Source of the DNA: Clostridia bacterium
Lineage (GTDB): Bacteria; Bacillota; Dehalobacteriia; UBA4068
Length of the DNA stretch: 13,382 nucleotides
Assembly (NCBI GenBank): GCA_012515255.1
Contig: JAAYYR010000169.1
Coordinates: 1 to 13,382 of the forward strand
Direction of reading: 5' to 3'
A program made the position numbers and the translations under genes. Below are positions 1 to 8,146 of this stretch, one piece after another. The notes beneath the pieces were generated by a model. It was not told the origin of the DNA, made no database searches, and was given only the letters and a program-made list of their open reading frames with translations. Every line of letters starts with the position of its first letter. Position 1 is the first letter of the stretch.

Positions 1-302
1 CAATCACTGTTATCATCATCAATAACGGCGTATTAGGCATGGTGCGGCAATGGCAGAAGATGTTTTATAGCTGCCGCTATTCCCATACCACCCTGGAACG
101 CCAGACTGATTTTGCCGCCGTGGCGCGCGCCTTCGGCGCCGCGGGCTTTTGCGCAACCAATCTTGAGGAATTGCAGACGATTCTCGACCATTCGGCGCCG
201 AAGGACGGCCCCTGCGTTATCGACTGCCGGATCGATATGGATGAAAATGTGCTGCCAATGATACCGCCCGGCTGCTCGGTGCGGGAAATGATATTAAAGT
301 AG
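1..302 (+). CDS. ilvB: Acetolactate synthase large subunit, C-terminal fragment
   Basis: This is the last ~99 codons of a gene that enters from the left edge; the reading frame is open from base 3 to the TAG at 300-302. The visible part begins IIINNGVLGMVRQWQ, which matches the end of the thiamine-diphosphate binding region of acetohydroxyacid synthases. It continues through the RYSHT segment and ends in the family-typical DENVLPMIPPG stretch and a short tail. The enzyme condenses two pyruvates to 2-acetolactate (valine/leucine branch), or pyruvate with 2-oxobutyrate to 2-aceto-2-hydroxybutyrate (isoleucine branch), and works as a complex with the IlvN subunit encoded 11 bases downstream. The paralogous catabolic AlsS is unlikely because of the ilvN-ilvC-ilvD context. 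The promoter and N-terminal domains are outside the window. Confidence 0.95.
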   Translation, partial: ITVIIINNGVLGMVRQWQKMFYSCRYSHTTLERQTDFAAVARAFGAAGFCATNLEELQTILDHSAPKDGPCVIDCRIDMDENVLPMIPPGCSVREMILK

Positions 303-313
303 AGGGATGCGAT

Positions 314-841
314 ATGAGTATCGATAAGGAAAAATTCATGGTCGGCCTGATCGTGGCCAATCATCATGGCGTGCTGAACCGGGTGGCCGGACTATATAGC
401 AAGCGCGGTTATAATATCGATAGCCTGGCTGTAGGGGAAACAGAGGATGCCAGTTTATCGCGCATGACCATCGTTTCCACTGGCGACGACTATATACGGG
501 AACAGGTGGTCAAGCAATTAAACAAGCTGCACGACGTTAAAAAGGCCGTGCTCCTTGATATGGACGACGCGGTTTCTGTCGAGCATCTGCTGATCAAGAT
601 CAAAATCAACGGCGAGGGCAATGCCGATATTGCCGACCTGATCAACTCTTTCAGCGGCAAGGTGGCGGATTTCAGCGAGGGCTGCATTATCGCCGATATC
701 ACCGGCGGCAATGACCAAATCAATGATTTTATTGAACGCTGCCGGCCCTCCGGCATCCTTGAAATCTGCCGCTCCGGGCTGATTTCCCTGTCTCGCGGCA
801 TGGAAAACCTGCTCGGCATTCATGATGTTAATAAGTTTTAA
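314..841 (+). CDS. ilvN: Acetolactate synthase small (regulatory) subunit
   Basis: 175 residues, normal for the family (about 160-175). An ACT domain covers roughly residues 9-80, with the glycine/asparagine-rich turn HHGVLNRVAGLYSKRGYNID that lines the valine effector site in characterised homologues. The second conserved domain (about 92-168) ends in the GILEICRSG..SLSRG block. The subunit binds the IlvB catalytic chain, raises its activity and confers valine feedback inhibition; that role is family knowledge, not visible in the sequence itself. The start is ATG 314 with a GAGGGA ribosome binding site at 302-307 that overlaps the ilvB stop codon, implying translational coupling. ilvC follows 23 bases later. 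Confidence 0.96.
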   Translation: MSIDKEKFMVGLIVANHHGVLNRVAGLYSKRGYNIDSLAVGETEDASLSRMTIVSTGDDYIREQVVKQLNKLHDVKKAVLLDMDDAVSVEHLLIKIKINGEGNADIADLINSFSGKVADFSEGCIIADITGGNDQINDFIERCRPSGILEICRSGLISLSRGMENLLGIHDVNKF

Positions 842-864
842 CTTAAAATAAGGAGGCAATAATA

Positions 865-1866
865 ATGGCAAAGATGTTTTATGACAAGGATTGCAAACCG
901 GAGCTGATTCGGAGCAAAAAGGTTGCTATAATCGGCTACGGTAGCCAGGGGCATGCCCATGCCCAAAATTTGCGCGATAACGGCGTCGACGTGGTGATCG
1001 GCCTTTATGCCGGCTCCCAAAGCGCCGAGCAGGCTAAAAAAGATGGTTTTACTGTTTATGATACCGCCGAAGCGGTGCAAAAAGCCGATCTGGTGATGGT
1101 GCTGGTCAATGACGAAAAAGCGGCCAAACTGTACGCGGAAAAAATCGGTCCCAATCTGCGCACCGGCATGGTTCTTTGCTTTGCCCACGGCTTTAATATT
1201 CATTTCCAGCAAATTTTGCCGCCCAGCGACATCGATGTAATCATGATCGCGCCCAAAGGCCCGGGGCATACTGTACGCAGCCAGTTCGTTGAGGGCAAAG
1301 GCGTGCCTAGCCTAATCGCCGTGCATCAGGACGCGAGCGGCCAGGCCAAGGATATGGCGCTCTCTTATGCCTGGGGCATCGGCGCCGGCCGCGCCGGTAT
1401 CCTCGAAACCACCTTCAAAGAGGAAACCGAAACCGACCTTTTCGGTGAACAGGCCGTGCTATGCGGCGGTGTCACAGCTTTGATGAAAGCCGGTTTTGAG
1501 ACTTTGGTGGAGGCTGGTTATCAGCCGGAAAGCGCTTATTTTGAATGCATCCATGAAATGAAGCTGATCATCGACATGGTAAATAAGGGCGGCCTCTCCT
1601 ATATGCGCTACTCGATCAGCGATACCGCGGAATACGGCGATTACTGCACCGGCGACCGCATCATCACCGACGCGACCAAGCAGGAGATGAAGAAAGTTTT
1701 GAGCGAGATCCAGGACGGCTCTTTCGCCAAAAAATGGCTGGCGGAAAACGCGGCCGGACGCCCCTCCTTTGAGCCAAGACGCAAAGCAGAATCCGAACTG
1801 CAGGTGGAAAAAGTCGGCGCCGATTTGCGCTCCAAGATGAGCTGGCAGGGCAACGACAAAAAATAG
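865..1866 (+). CDS. ilvC: Ketol-acid reductoisomerase (class I, short form)
   Basis: 333 residues, the length of the short class I enzyme. It isomerises and reduces 2-acetolactate (or 2-aceto-2-hydroxybutyrate) to the dihydroxy acid using NAD(P)H and magnesium. The N-terminal Rossmann domain carries GYGSQGHAHAQNLRD (residues 24-38). The C-terminal knotted domain has the expected metal ligands D191 and E195 (in TETDLFGEQ) plus E227 and E231 (in FECIHE). The cofactor loop after strand beta-2 reads GLYAGSQS (46-53): the arginine common in NADPH enzymes is Tyr48, while Ser51 and Ser53 are kept, so the cofactor preference is uncertain. ATG 865 is preceded by a strong AAGGAGG at 850-856. ilvD starts within about a dozen bases of the stop. 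Confidence 0.97.
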   Translation: MAKMFYDKDCKPELIRSKKVAIIGYGSQGHAHAQNLRDNGVDVVIGLYAGSQSAEQAKKDGFTVYDTAEAVQKADLVMVLVNDEKAAKLYAEKIGPNLRTGMVLCFAHGFNIHFQQILPPSDIDVIMIAPKGPGHTVRSQFVEGKGVPSLIAVHQDASGQAKDMALSYAWGIGAGRAGILETTFKEETETDLFGEQAVLCGGVTALMKAGFETLVEAGYQPESAYFECIHEMKLIIDMVNKGGLSYMRYSISDTAEYGDYCTGDRIITDATKQEMKKVLSEIQDGSFAKKWLAENAAGRPSFEPRRKAESELQVEKVGADLRSKMSWQGNDKK

Positions 1867-1878
1867 GGGGTGGAGCCG

Positions 1879-3525
1879 GTGACGGAAAGCAAATTCTGGG
1901 AGCGAGTGGAAAACGCGCCGCATCGCTCATTAATGAAAGCCATGGGCTATGACGACGCGCAGATCGGGCGACCCCTGGTCGGTATCGTCAATTCTTTCAA
2001 TGAGGTGGTGCCGGGACATATCCATTTGCAAAATATCGCCCGCGCGGTCAAAGACGGCGTGCTGATGGCAGGCGGCACCCCCATGGAATTCAATACCATC
2101 GCCATCTGCGACGGTATCGCCATGGGCCATGAGGGCATGCGCTTTTCCCTGCCCTCGCGCGAGTTGATCGCCGACTGCATCGAGTGCATGGCGCGGGCGC
2201 ATCGCTTCGAAGCCCTGGTCTTCATCCCCAACTGCGATAAAGTAGTGCCGGGGATGCTGCTTGCCGCCGCCCGGCTCAATCTGCCCTCGATCTTCATTTC
2301 CGGCGGCCCCATGCTCTCGCTTGAGGGCCGCGATTTGAACAGCGTCTTTGAGGCAGTGGGCGCTTATCACGCCGGCAAAATCAGTACCTGCGAATTATCC
2401 GCGGTTGAAGAAACAGCCTGCCCCGGCTGCGGTTCCTGCTCCGGCATGTTCACCGCCAACTCGATGAATTGCCTGTGCGAGGCCTTAGGCATTGCTTTGC
2501 CCGGCAACGGCACCATCCCCGCCGTATACGCGGAACGGCTGCGTCTGGCCAAAGCCGCCGGCAGGCAAGTGATGGAGCTGCTTAGCGCAAATATCCGCAG
2601 CCGCGATATTTTGAATGAGCGCGCGATCAAAAACGCGCTTACCGTGGATATGGCGCTTGGTTGCTCAACAAACTCAGTACTGCATCTATGCGCTCTTGCC
2701 ACCGAGCTTGGCCTGCCCTTTGATTTACATACGATCAATGAGATCAGCGCGGCGACGCCCAATCTTTGCCGCCTGGCTCCTGCCGGGCCGCATCATGTGC
2801 AGGATTTGCACGCAGCAGGCGGCGTATACGCGGTTATGGGCGAGCTGTGTCAAGGAGGACACCTTGACACCGACGCGCTGACTGTGAGCGGACGTACTTT
2901 CGCCAAGGAATTAGCGGAACGCAAAAGCCTTAATGATACGGTGATCCGCCGCCATGACAAACCCTATGCCGCAACCGGCGGGCTGGCCATCCTTTTTGGC
3001 AATCTCTGCCCGAATGGCGCTGTTGTCAAACGCAGCGCCGTCAAGCAGGAGATGTTATGCTTCACCGGCAAGGCGCGGGTCTTTGACGGCGAGGAGCCGG
3101 CAATCAAGGCGATTTACGGCGGCGAGATCAAAAAGGGCGATGTAGTCGTAATCCGCTATGAAGGCCCCTCGGGAGACCCCGGCATGCGGGAGATGCTCTC
3201 CCCCACCTCGGCCATTGCCGGTATGGGCCTTGACGCCGACGTGGCGCTGATTACGGACGGCCGCTTCTCCGGCGCGACACGCGGAGCCGCCATCGGCCAT
3301 ATCTCCCCGGAGGCGGCGGCCGGCGGGCCGATCGCCTATATTAAAGACGGGGATCAGATCAAGATCGATATCAATAATTATTCCCTGGAATTACTGGTTA
3401 GCGAGGAAGAATTAGCCGACCGCCGCGCCGCGACGCAGCTAAGACCGGAGCCGCAGCGGCAGGGCTATCTCAAGCGCTATGCGCGAAATGTTTCCTCAGC
3501 CGACAAAGGCGCCGTCATCATCTAG
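1879..3525 (+). CDS. ilvD: Dihydroxy-acid dehydratase
   Basis: Iron-sulfur dehydratase that converts the IlvC products into 2-oxoisovalerate and 2-oxo-3-methylvalerate. With the start used here it has 548 residues, normal for the IlvD/Edd family. Visible signatures are NSFNEVVPGH near the N-terminus, PNCDKVVPGM with cluster ligand C119, the CPGCGSCSGMFTANSM segment (C181, C184, C187) and the C-terminal DGRFSGATRG (from residue 460). The frame also has a GTG at 1870, only three bases after the ilvC stop. I prefer GTG 1879 because the AGGGGG at 1865-1870, which overlaps the ilvC stop, is then 8 bases upstream; with the 1870 start it would have no spacing. Tight spacing with ilvC and ilvA indicates one operon. 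The enzyme is probably oxygen-sensitive, by analogy with cluster-containing homologues. Confidence 0.96.
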   Translation: MTESKFWERVENAPHRSLMKAMGYDDAQIGRPLVGIVNSFNEVVPGHIHLQNIARAVKDGVLMAGGTPMEFNTIAICDGIAMGHEGMRFSLPSRELIADCIECMARAHRFEALVFIPNCDKVVPGMLLAAARLNLPSIFISGGPMLSLEGRDLNSVFEAVGAYHAGKISTCELSAVEETACPGCGSCSGMFTANSMNCLCEALGIALPGNGTIPAVYAERLRLAKAAGRQVMELLSANIRSRDILNERAIKNALTVDMALGCSTNSVLHLCALATELGLPFDLHTINEISAATPNLCRLAPAGPHHVQDLHAAGGVYAVMGELCQGGHLDTDALTVSGRTFAKELAERKSLNDTVIRRHDKPYAATGGLAILFGNLCPNGAVVKRSAVKQEMLCFTGKARVFDGEEPAIKAIYGGEIKKGDVVVIRYEGPSGDPGMREMLSPTSAIAGMGLDADVALITDGRFSGATRGAAIGHISPEAAAGGPIAYIKDGDQIKIDINNYSLELLVSEEELADRRAATQLRPEPQRQGYLKRYARNVSSADKGAVII

Positions 3526-3540
3526 AAAGGACGTCAACCC

Positions 3541-4737
3541 ATGCTGACACTAGGAACTATCTATCAGGCCCAGCAGGTCTTGAATCATGTGGCCCGCAAG
3601 ACAAGCCTCATCCCCACCTGCGGCCTTGCCGACGACTGCGAGGTCTATCTCAAGACTGAAAATCTGCAACTGACCGGCTCCTTTAAGGTGCGCGGCGCTT
3701 ACTATAAAATGTCCACCTTCTCGGAAAGCGTCAAGAAAAAAGGCGTCATCGCCTGCTCGGCTGGCAATCATGCCCAGGGCGTGGCCTTAGCCGCCAAGAA
3801 ATTCGGCATCAACGCCACTATTTTTCTCCCCAGCACGGCGCCGATCTCCAAAATCGAGGCCACCCGCCAATACGGCGCGGAGATCCGCCTCATCGACGGC
3901 GTTTACGACGACGCCTATGCCGCTGCCATCGACTATCAAAAACAGACGGGCGCGCTCTTCCTTCATCCCTTTGACGATGAAGATGTAATCGCCGGACAAG
4001 GCACGGTCGCCCTGGAAATTTTCGCCCAAAAGCCGGATATTGACACCGTGGTGGTGCCGGTAGGCGGCGGCGGGCTGATCTCCGGCATCGCTTATGCCAT
4101 GAAGGAACTAAACCCTGCCTGTAAAATCTATGGCGTGCAGGCCGAGGGCGCGGACAGCATGAAGCGTACATTCAAAGAAAAAGAATATATCAGTGCGGCG
4201 AGCGTCTCCACCTTTGCCGACGGCATCGCCGTCAAGGCGCCGGGAGCGGTCACTAGCAAATATTGCTCCCGCTATGTGGATGATATGATCACCGTCACCG
4301 ACGACGAGGTGGCGACGGCCATCCTCACCCTCATGGAGCAGCAAAAGCTGGTAGCCGAGGGCGCCGGCGCGGTCGCTGTGGCGGCGATCATGTTCCATAA
4401 GCTGCCGCTAAAAAAGAAAAAGGTCTGCGCCGTAGTCTCAGGCGGCAATATCGACGTCAATATCCTCTCCCGGGTGATCAACCGCGGCCTGCTCACTTCC
4501 GGCCGCCTCACCAATCTGACGATAGAGCTGGTCGATAAGCCGGGGCAGCTCAAAACAGTTTCCGCCATCATCGCCGACGCCGGGGCCAATGTGATCAGCG
4601 TTCAGTACACCCCGGGCGGCGAGCATATGGATATCAACGGCTGCTACCTGAAAATCGCCATGGAAACCAGAAACCACCAGCATCTGGTGGAAATTCGCCA
4701 GGCGCTTACCGAACAAGGCTTTAAGCTGATCGACTAG
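3541..4737 (+). CDS. ilvA: Threonine ammonia-lyase with C-terminal ACT domain
   Basis: 398-residue fold-type II PLP enzyme that deaminates threonine to 2-oxobutyrate, the entry to isoleucine synthesis. The PLP lysine is K49 in GSFKVRGAYY; SAGNHAQG binds substrate; the glycine-rich phosphate cradle is GGGG at 175-178 (VPVGGGGLISG). Residues from about 325 (LTIELVDKPGQL) to the end form a single ACT domain. This is the ~400-residue architecture often annotated as catabolic/TdcB-like with ACT, and it is shorter than the ~510-residue E. coli IlvA, which has two regulatory ACT-like modules. The position between ilvD and ridA-leuA argues for a biosynthetic role here, with the ACT domain as a likely allosteric site (effector unknown). 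ATG 3541 has AAAGGA at 3526-3531. Confidence 0.93.
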   Translation: MLTLGTIYQAQQVLNHVARKTSLIPTCGLADDCEVYLKTENLQLTGSFKVRGAYYKMSTFSESVKKKGVIACSAGNHAQGVALAAKKFGINATIFLPSTAPISKIEATRQYGAEIRLIDGVYDDAYAAAIDYQKQTGALFLHPFDDEDVIAGQGTVALEIFAQKPDIDTVVVPVGGGGLISGIAYAMKELNPACKIYGVQAEGADSMKRTFKEKEYISAASVSTFADGIAVKAPGAVTSKYCSRYVDDMITVTDDEVATAILTLMEQQKLVAEGAGAVAVAAIMFHKLPLKKKKVCAVVSGGNIDVNILSRVINRGLLTSGRLTNLTIELVDKPGQLKTVSAIIADAGANVISVQYTPGGEHMDINGCYLKIAMETRNHQHLVEIRQALTEQGFKLID

Positions 4738-4815
4738 GGCTTTCCCAGCCGCATCAAGAGCCGTTACGCTAATACCGCCGCCGGCCGGCCGACAAGCAGA
4801 GAAAGGACAATCACC

Positions 4816-5214
4816 ATGAAGAAAAAAGTAATTTACACCGCGAAAGCGCCCCAACCGGTAGGCCCTTATTCCCAGGCCATCGCTGTTGGCGATATGCTGT
4901 ACTGCTCCGGGCAGATCGCCCTCGACCCGGCAAGCGGCGTTCTGGCCGAAGCCGACGTCAAGATCCAAACCGAGCATGTATGCCGCAATCTCACCGCCGT
5001 CTTTGCGGCGGCCGGATTAACATTGGCCGATACGGTCAAAACGACCTGCTTTTTAATCAATGCCGAGGATTTCGTGCCCTTTAACGAAGTCTACGCCCAA
5101 TACTTCACTTCAGCCCCAGCCCGCTCCTGCATCATGGTCAAAGACCTACCCAAGGGGGCGCTGGTGGAGATCGAGGCTATTGCCTGCGCCCCCGCTGCCA
5201 AAACTGACAAATAA
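4816..5214 (+). CDS. ridA: RidA family 2-iminobutanoate/2-iminopropanoate deaminase
   Basis: 132 residues, full length for the RidA/YjgF/UK114 family, which forms small trimeric cytosolic proteins. RidA hydrolyses the reactive enamine/imine intermediates released by PLP lyases such as IlvA, giving 2-oxobutyrate or pyruvate and protecting other PLP enzymes from 2-aminoacrylate damage. The sequence shows the N-terminal PVGPYSQAI motif, YCSGQI, and the active-site arginine R103 in PARSCIMV with E118 fifteen residues later, the same spacing as R105/E120 in the characterised enterobacterial protein. It lies 78 bases after ilvA, with AAAGGA at 4802-4807 before ATG 4816. The pairing with ilvA fits its best-known substrate source. 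The gap to ilvA holds a GC-rich GGCCGGCC palindrome but no terminator T-run. Confidence 0.93.
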   Translation: MKKKVIYTAKAPQPVGPYSQAIAVGDMLYCSGQIALDPASGVLAEADVKIQTEHVCRNLTAVFAAAGLTLADTVKTTCFLINAEDFVPFNEVYAQYFTSAPARSCIMVKDLPKGALVEIEAIACAPAAKTDK

Positions 5215-5228
5215 TAACCGACAGCGGC

Positions 5229-5257
5229 TTTAAGGCGCCTCAATTAACTGCCTTAAG
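5229..5257 (+). other. Hairpin in the leuA leader
   Basis: TTTAAGGC (5229-5236) can pair with GCCTTAAG (5250-5257; seven Watson-Crick pairs plus one G-T) across a 13-base loop. The right arm is part of a perfect 10-base palindrome, GCCTTAAGGC (5250-5259). No T-run follows, so it is not a terminator itself. It sits just before the terminator-like stem at 5261-5307 and could be a companion structure in an attenuator, or simply an mRNA 3'-end stabiliser. The function is not known. Confidence 0.4.
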
Positions 5258-5260
5258 GCG

Positions 5261-5315
5261 ACAGCCCGGCTGCCGCGCTCTTTTGGGGAACGCGTAAACC
5301 GGGCTGTATTTATTT
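5261..5315 (+). terminator. Intrinsic terminator or attenuator between ridA and leuA
   Basis: ACAGCCCGG (5261-5269) and CCGGGCTGT (5299-5307) form a perfect 9-bp stem. An inner CGCG/CGCG pairing (5274-5277 with 5291-5294) is possible, and the stem is followed by the T-rich ATTTATTTA. This is a credible Rho-independent terminator. It lies inside what otherwise looks like a continuous ilv-leu cluster, so it may end an ilvB-ridA transcript, or partly attenuate read-through into leuA. I saw no T-box consensus and no leucine-rich leader peptide in the 143 bases before leuA. Confidence 0.65.
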
Positions 5316-5357
5316 ATGGCATTAGCAAAATCGACATCTGAAAGTGAGGATATTTCC

Positions 5358-6863
5358 ATGCGACAAATTAAGATTTTTGATACAACGCTGCGCGACGGCG
5401 AGCAATCGCCTCATTGTAGCATGAACCTTGCCGAAAAACTGACCCTCGCCAAACAATTAGAAATGCTGGGCGTGGATGTGATTGAGGCCGGCTTTGCCAT
5501 CGCCTCTCCCGATGATTTCAAAAGCGTCGAGGCGATCGCCCAGGCTATGGAAAAAAGCGTCGTCGCCAGCCTGGCCCGCTGCACGAAAGGCGATATCGAC
5601 ACGGCCTGGGCCGCAGTCAAATCAGCCAAACATCCGCGCATCCATATCTTCCTTGCCACCTCGGATATTCATATGCAATATAAACTGAAAATAAGCCGCG
5701 AGCAGGCGCTGGCAAAAATCGCGGCCATGGTGGCGCATGCCAAATCCCTTTGCCCGGACGTGGAGTTTTCAGCCGAGGACGCCTCGCGCTCCGACCGCGA
5801 TTTTCTCGTCGCTTGCCTGGGGACGGCAATCAAGGCCGGCGCTACGGTAATCAATATTCCCGACACCGTAGGCTATGCGGCGCCCGATGAAATGTACGCT
5901 TTGGTTAGCTACGTCAAAGAGCATACGCCCGGTATCGAATCCGTGGATATCTCCGTCCACTGCCACAATGATTTGGGCATGGCGGTGGCTAATTCACTCG
6001 CCGCTATCCGCGCCGGAGCGACGCAGGTAGAATGCACTGTCAACGGCATCGGCGAGCGGGCCGGCAATGCCGCGCTGGAGGAAATCGTCATGGCGCTTGC
6101 CACCCGCGGTGAGCATTACGGCGCAACCACCGGCATACAGGCCAAGCAAATTTACCGCACCAGTAAGATGCTGGCCAATATCATCGGCATTCCCATACCG
6201 CATAATAAGCCGATCGTCGGCGCCAATGCCTTTGCGCATGAATCAGGCATCCACCAGCATGGCGTACTGGCCAATCCCCTGACCTATGAAATCATGGTAC
6301 CCACGGATATCGGCATCCCGGTCAATAATATGGTCTTGGGCAAGCACTCCGGCAAGCATGCGCTGCGCGAGATACTTGAAGCCATGGGTTATGAGATTTG
6401 CGATCATGGCATGGATGAGATTTTCGACCATTTCAAGCAGTTGGCCGATAAAAAGAAGGAGATTACCAATCAGGATCTGGAGGCTTTGATGCTGAGCCGT
6501 CACCACCGTGTCGCTGAGCAAAAATATGAGCTGATCGGCCATATCGTCAGCGCCGGCAATGATATGACCAATACCGCCTGCATCAAAATCCGGGACGGCG
6601 AAATCATGCATGAGGAAGTCGCCATGGGCGACGGGCCGATTGACGCCGCTTTCAAGGCCATCAACCGCATTGTCGATTTACCGGTGCGGCTGGAGAGCTT
6701 CAGCCTTAATGCCGTGACCAATGGCGAGGACGCGATGGGCGAAGCCGTCGTGCAGGTATCAGCCAACAATCGCCGCTATATCGGCACCGGCATGTCCACA
6801 GATATTATCGAGGCCTCGCTCAAGGCCTATCTTAACGGTATTAATAAGCTAATCGCCGAATAG
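5358..6863 (+). CDS. leuA: 2-isopropylmalate synthase
   Basis: 501 residues. Condenses acetyl-CoA with 2-oxoisovalerate, the first committed step of leucine synthesis. The N-terminal TIM barrel starts MRQIKIFDTTLRDGEQ, with metal ligand D8 and catalytic R12. The metal-binding HCHND motif is at 201-205 (H201, H203), followed by VNGIGERAGN. A linker carrying the HESGIHQHGVL segment leads to a C-terminal allosteric domain (about residue 390 onward, with GDGPIDAAFKAI and IGTGMSTDIIEAS), typical of leucine-inhibited enzymes. A frame-compatible ATG at 5316 would add 14 residues, but it lies in the tail of the upstream terminator and lacks a ribosome binding site. ATG 5358 has GAGGA at 5346-5350 and gives the usual N-terminus. 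Citramalate synthase is less likely because of the leuCDB context. Confidence 0.95.
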   Translation: MRQIKIFDTTLRDGEQSPHCSMNLAEKLTLAKQLEMLGVDVIEAGFAIASPDDFKSVEAIAQAMEKSVVASLARCTKGDIDTAWAAVKSAKHPRIHIFLATSDIHMQYKLKISREQALAKIAAMVAHAKSLCPDVEFSAEDASRSDRDFLVACLGTAIKAGATVINIPDTVGYAAPDEMYALVSYVKEHTPGIESVDISVHCHNDLGMAVANSLAAIRAGATQVECTVNGIGERAGNAALEEIVMALATRGEHYGATTGIQAKQIYRTSKMLANIIGIPIPHNKPIVGANAFAHESGIHQHGVLANPLTYEIMVPTDIGIPVNNMVLGKHSGKHALREILEAMGYEICDHGMDEIFDHFKQLADKKKEITNQDLEALMLSRHHRVAEQKYELIGHIVSAGNDMTNTACIKIRDGEIMHEEVAMGDGPIDAAFKAINRIVDLPVRLESFSLNAVTNGEDAMGEAVVQVSANNRRYIGTGMSTDIIEASLKAYLNGINKLIAE

Positions 6864-6877
6864 GAGGACATATATAT

Positions 6878-8146
6878 ATGGCAATGACAATGAGCCAAAA
6901 AATCCTTGCCGCCCATGCCGGATTAGACGAGGTGCATGCGGGGCAACTGATCAGGGCGCGGCTCGATTTGGTGCTGGGTAATGATATTACCTCCCCTGTC
7001 GCAATCAATGAATTCATCAACGCCGGCTTTGACCGGGTTTTCGATAAAAGCAGAATCACTATGGTGATGGATCATTTTACCCCTAATAAGGATATTAAAG
7101 CAGCCGCCCTATGCGCGCAATGCCGCGCCTTTGCCCAACGCTTCGACCTTGATAATTATTTTGACGTGGGCAGCATGGGTATTGAGCATGCCCTGCTGCC
7201 GGAGCAGGGGCTGATCGCCCCGGGGGAAACCTGCATCGGCGCTGACTCGCATACCTGCACTTACGGCGCGCTCGGCGCTTTTTCCACCGGCGTCGGCTCT
7301 ACAGATATGGCGGCGGCCATGGCGAGCGGCGAAACATGGTTCAAGGTGCCTGCCGCCATCGCCGTCCGGCTTACGGGCCAGCTTAAACGCTGGGTCAGCG
7401 GCAAGGATGTTGTGCTTCACCTTATCGGTATGATCGGCGTGGACGGCGCGCGCTACCAATCCCTGGAGTACAGCGGCCCGGGCCTGGCCTCTCTTTCTAT
7501 CTATGACCGGCTGACCATCGCTAATATGGCGATAGAGGCCGGCGCCAAAAACGGCATCTTCGCCGTAGACAAAATTACGCTTGACTATATCAATCAGCGG
7601 GTCAACCGCCCCTATACCATTTACGCCGCTGACGCGGACGCGCCCTATGAGCGGCTGATTGAGCTAAATCTCGATGATATCCCCTGCACTGTGGCTTTGC
7701 CGCATCTACCCGAGAATACCCGGGCAGTGTCTGATCTGCCGCCGATCAAAATCGACCAGGTTCTGATCGGCTCCTGTACCAATGGCAATATCGACGATAT
7801 GGCCGCCGCCGCCGACATTCTCGCCGGACAGCATGTGGCGGAAGGAGTGCGCGCCATCATCATTCCGGCGACGCAAGCCGTATACAAAGAATCATTGCGG
7901 CGGGGATATCTGGAAACATTTATCGACGCGGGCTGCGTCGTCTCCACGCCCACCTGCGGGCCTTGTCTCGGCGGTCATATGGGCGTGCTGGCCGCGGGCG
8001 AGCGCGCCGTCTCCACGACCAACCGCAATTTCGTCGGCCGCATGGGTCATGTGGAAAGCGAGGTCTATCTCGCCTCCCCCGCTGTAGCGGCGGCGTCGGC
8101 GATCACAGGCCTAATCAGCCATCCCCAGGAGGTAAGCCGATCATGA
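6878..8146 (+). CDS. leuC: 3-isopropylmalate dehydratase large subunit
   Basis: 422 residues, an aconitase-family protein of the ~420-residue type common in anaerobic bacteria and archaea (the enterobacterial form is longer). With LeuD it isomerises 2-isopropylmalate to 3-isopropylmalate. The three [4Fe-4S] ligands are visible: C300 in GSCTNG, and C360 and C363 in TCGPCLGGHMG. The substrate-site motif GADSHTCTYGALG lies near residue 121. The start is ATG 6878, ten bases after a strong AGGAGG (6862-6867) that overlaps the leuA stop; ATGs at 6884 and 6890 are in frame, but the MxMTMxQKI N-terminus favours the first. The last codons overlap leuD by four bases (ATGA). Confidence 0.96.
   Translation: MAMTMSQKILAAHAGLDEVHAGQLIRARLDLVLGNDITSPVAINEFINAGFDRVFDKSRITMVMDHFTPNKDIKAAALCAQCRAFAQRFDLDNYFDVGSMGIEHALLPEQGLIAPGETCIGADSHTCTYGALGAFSTGVGSTDMAAAMASGETWFKVPAAIAVRLTGQLKRWVSGKDVVLHLIGMIGVDGARYQSLEYSGPGLASLSIYDRLTIANMAIEAGAKNGIFAVDKITLDYINQRVNRPYTIYAADADAPYERLIELNLDDIPCTVALPHLPENTRAVSDLPPIKIDQVLIGSCTNGNIDDMAAAADILAGQHVAEGVRAIIIPATQAVYKESLRRGYLETFIDAGCVVSTPTCGPCLGGHMGVLAAGERAVSTTNRNFVGRMGHVESEVYLASPAVAAASAITGLISHPQEVSRS

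Noticed and set aside
4738..4815. GC-rich palindrome GGCCGGCC between ilvA and ridA as a possible terminator.
   Set aside because: No T-run follows, the stem is short and has no loop, and ridA has its own ribosome binding site consistent with co-transcription.
5316..5357. Upstream in-frame ATG that would extend leuA by 14 residues.
   Set aside because: It lies in the T-rich tail of a terminator, has no ribosome binding site, and the extra residues do not resemble LeuA N-termini. ATG 5358 has a good site.
7963..8142. In-frame upstream extension of leuD into leuC.
   Set aside because: The extension is an out-of-frame shadow of leuC, and the LeuD family starts at ATG 8143, which has AGGAGG ahead and an ATGA overlap.
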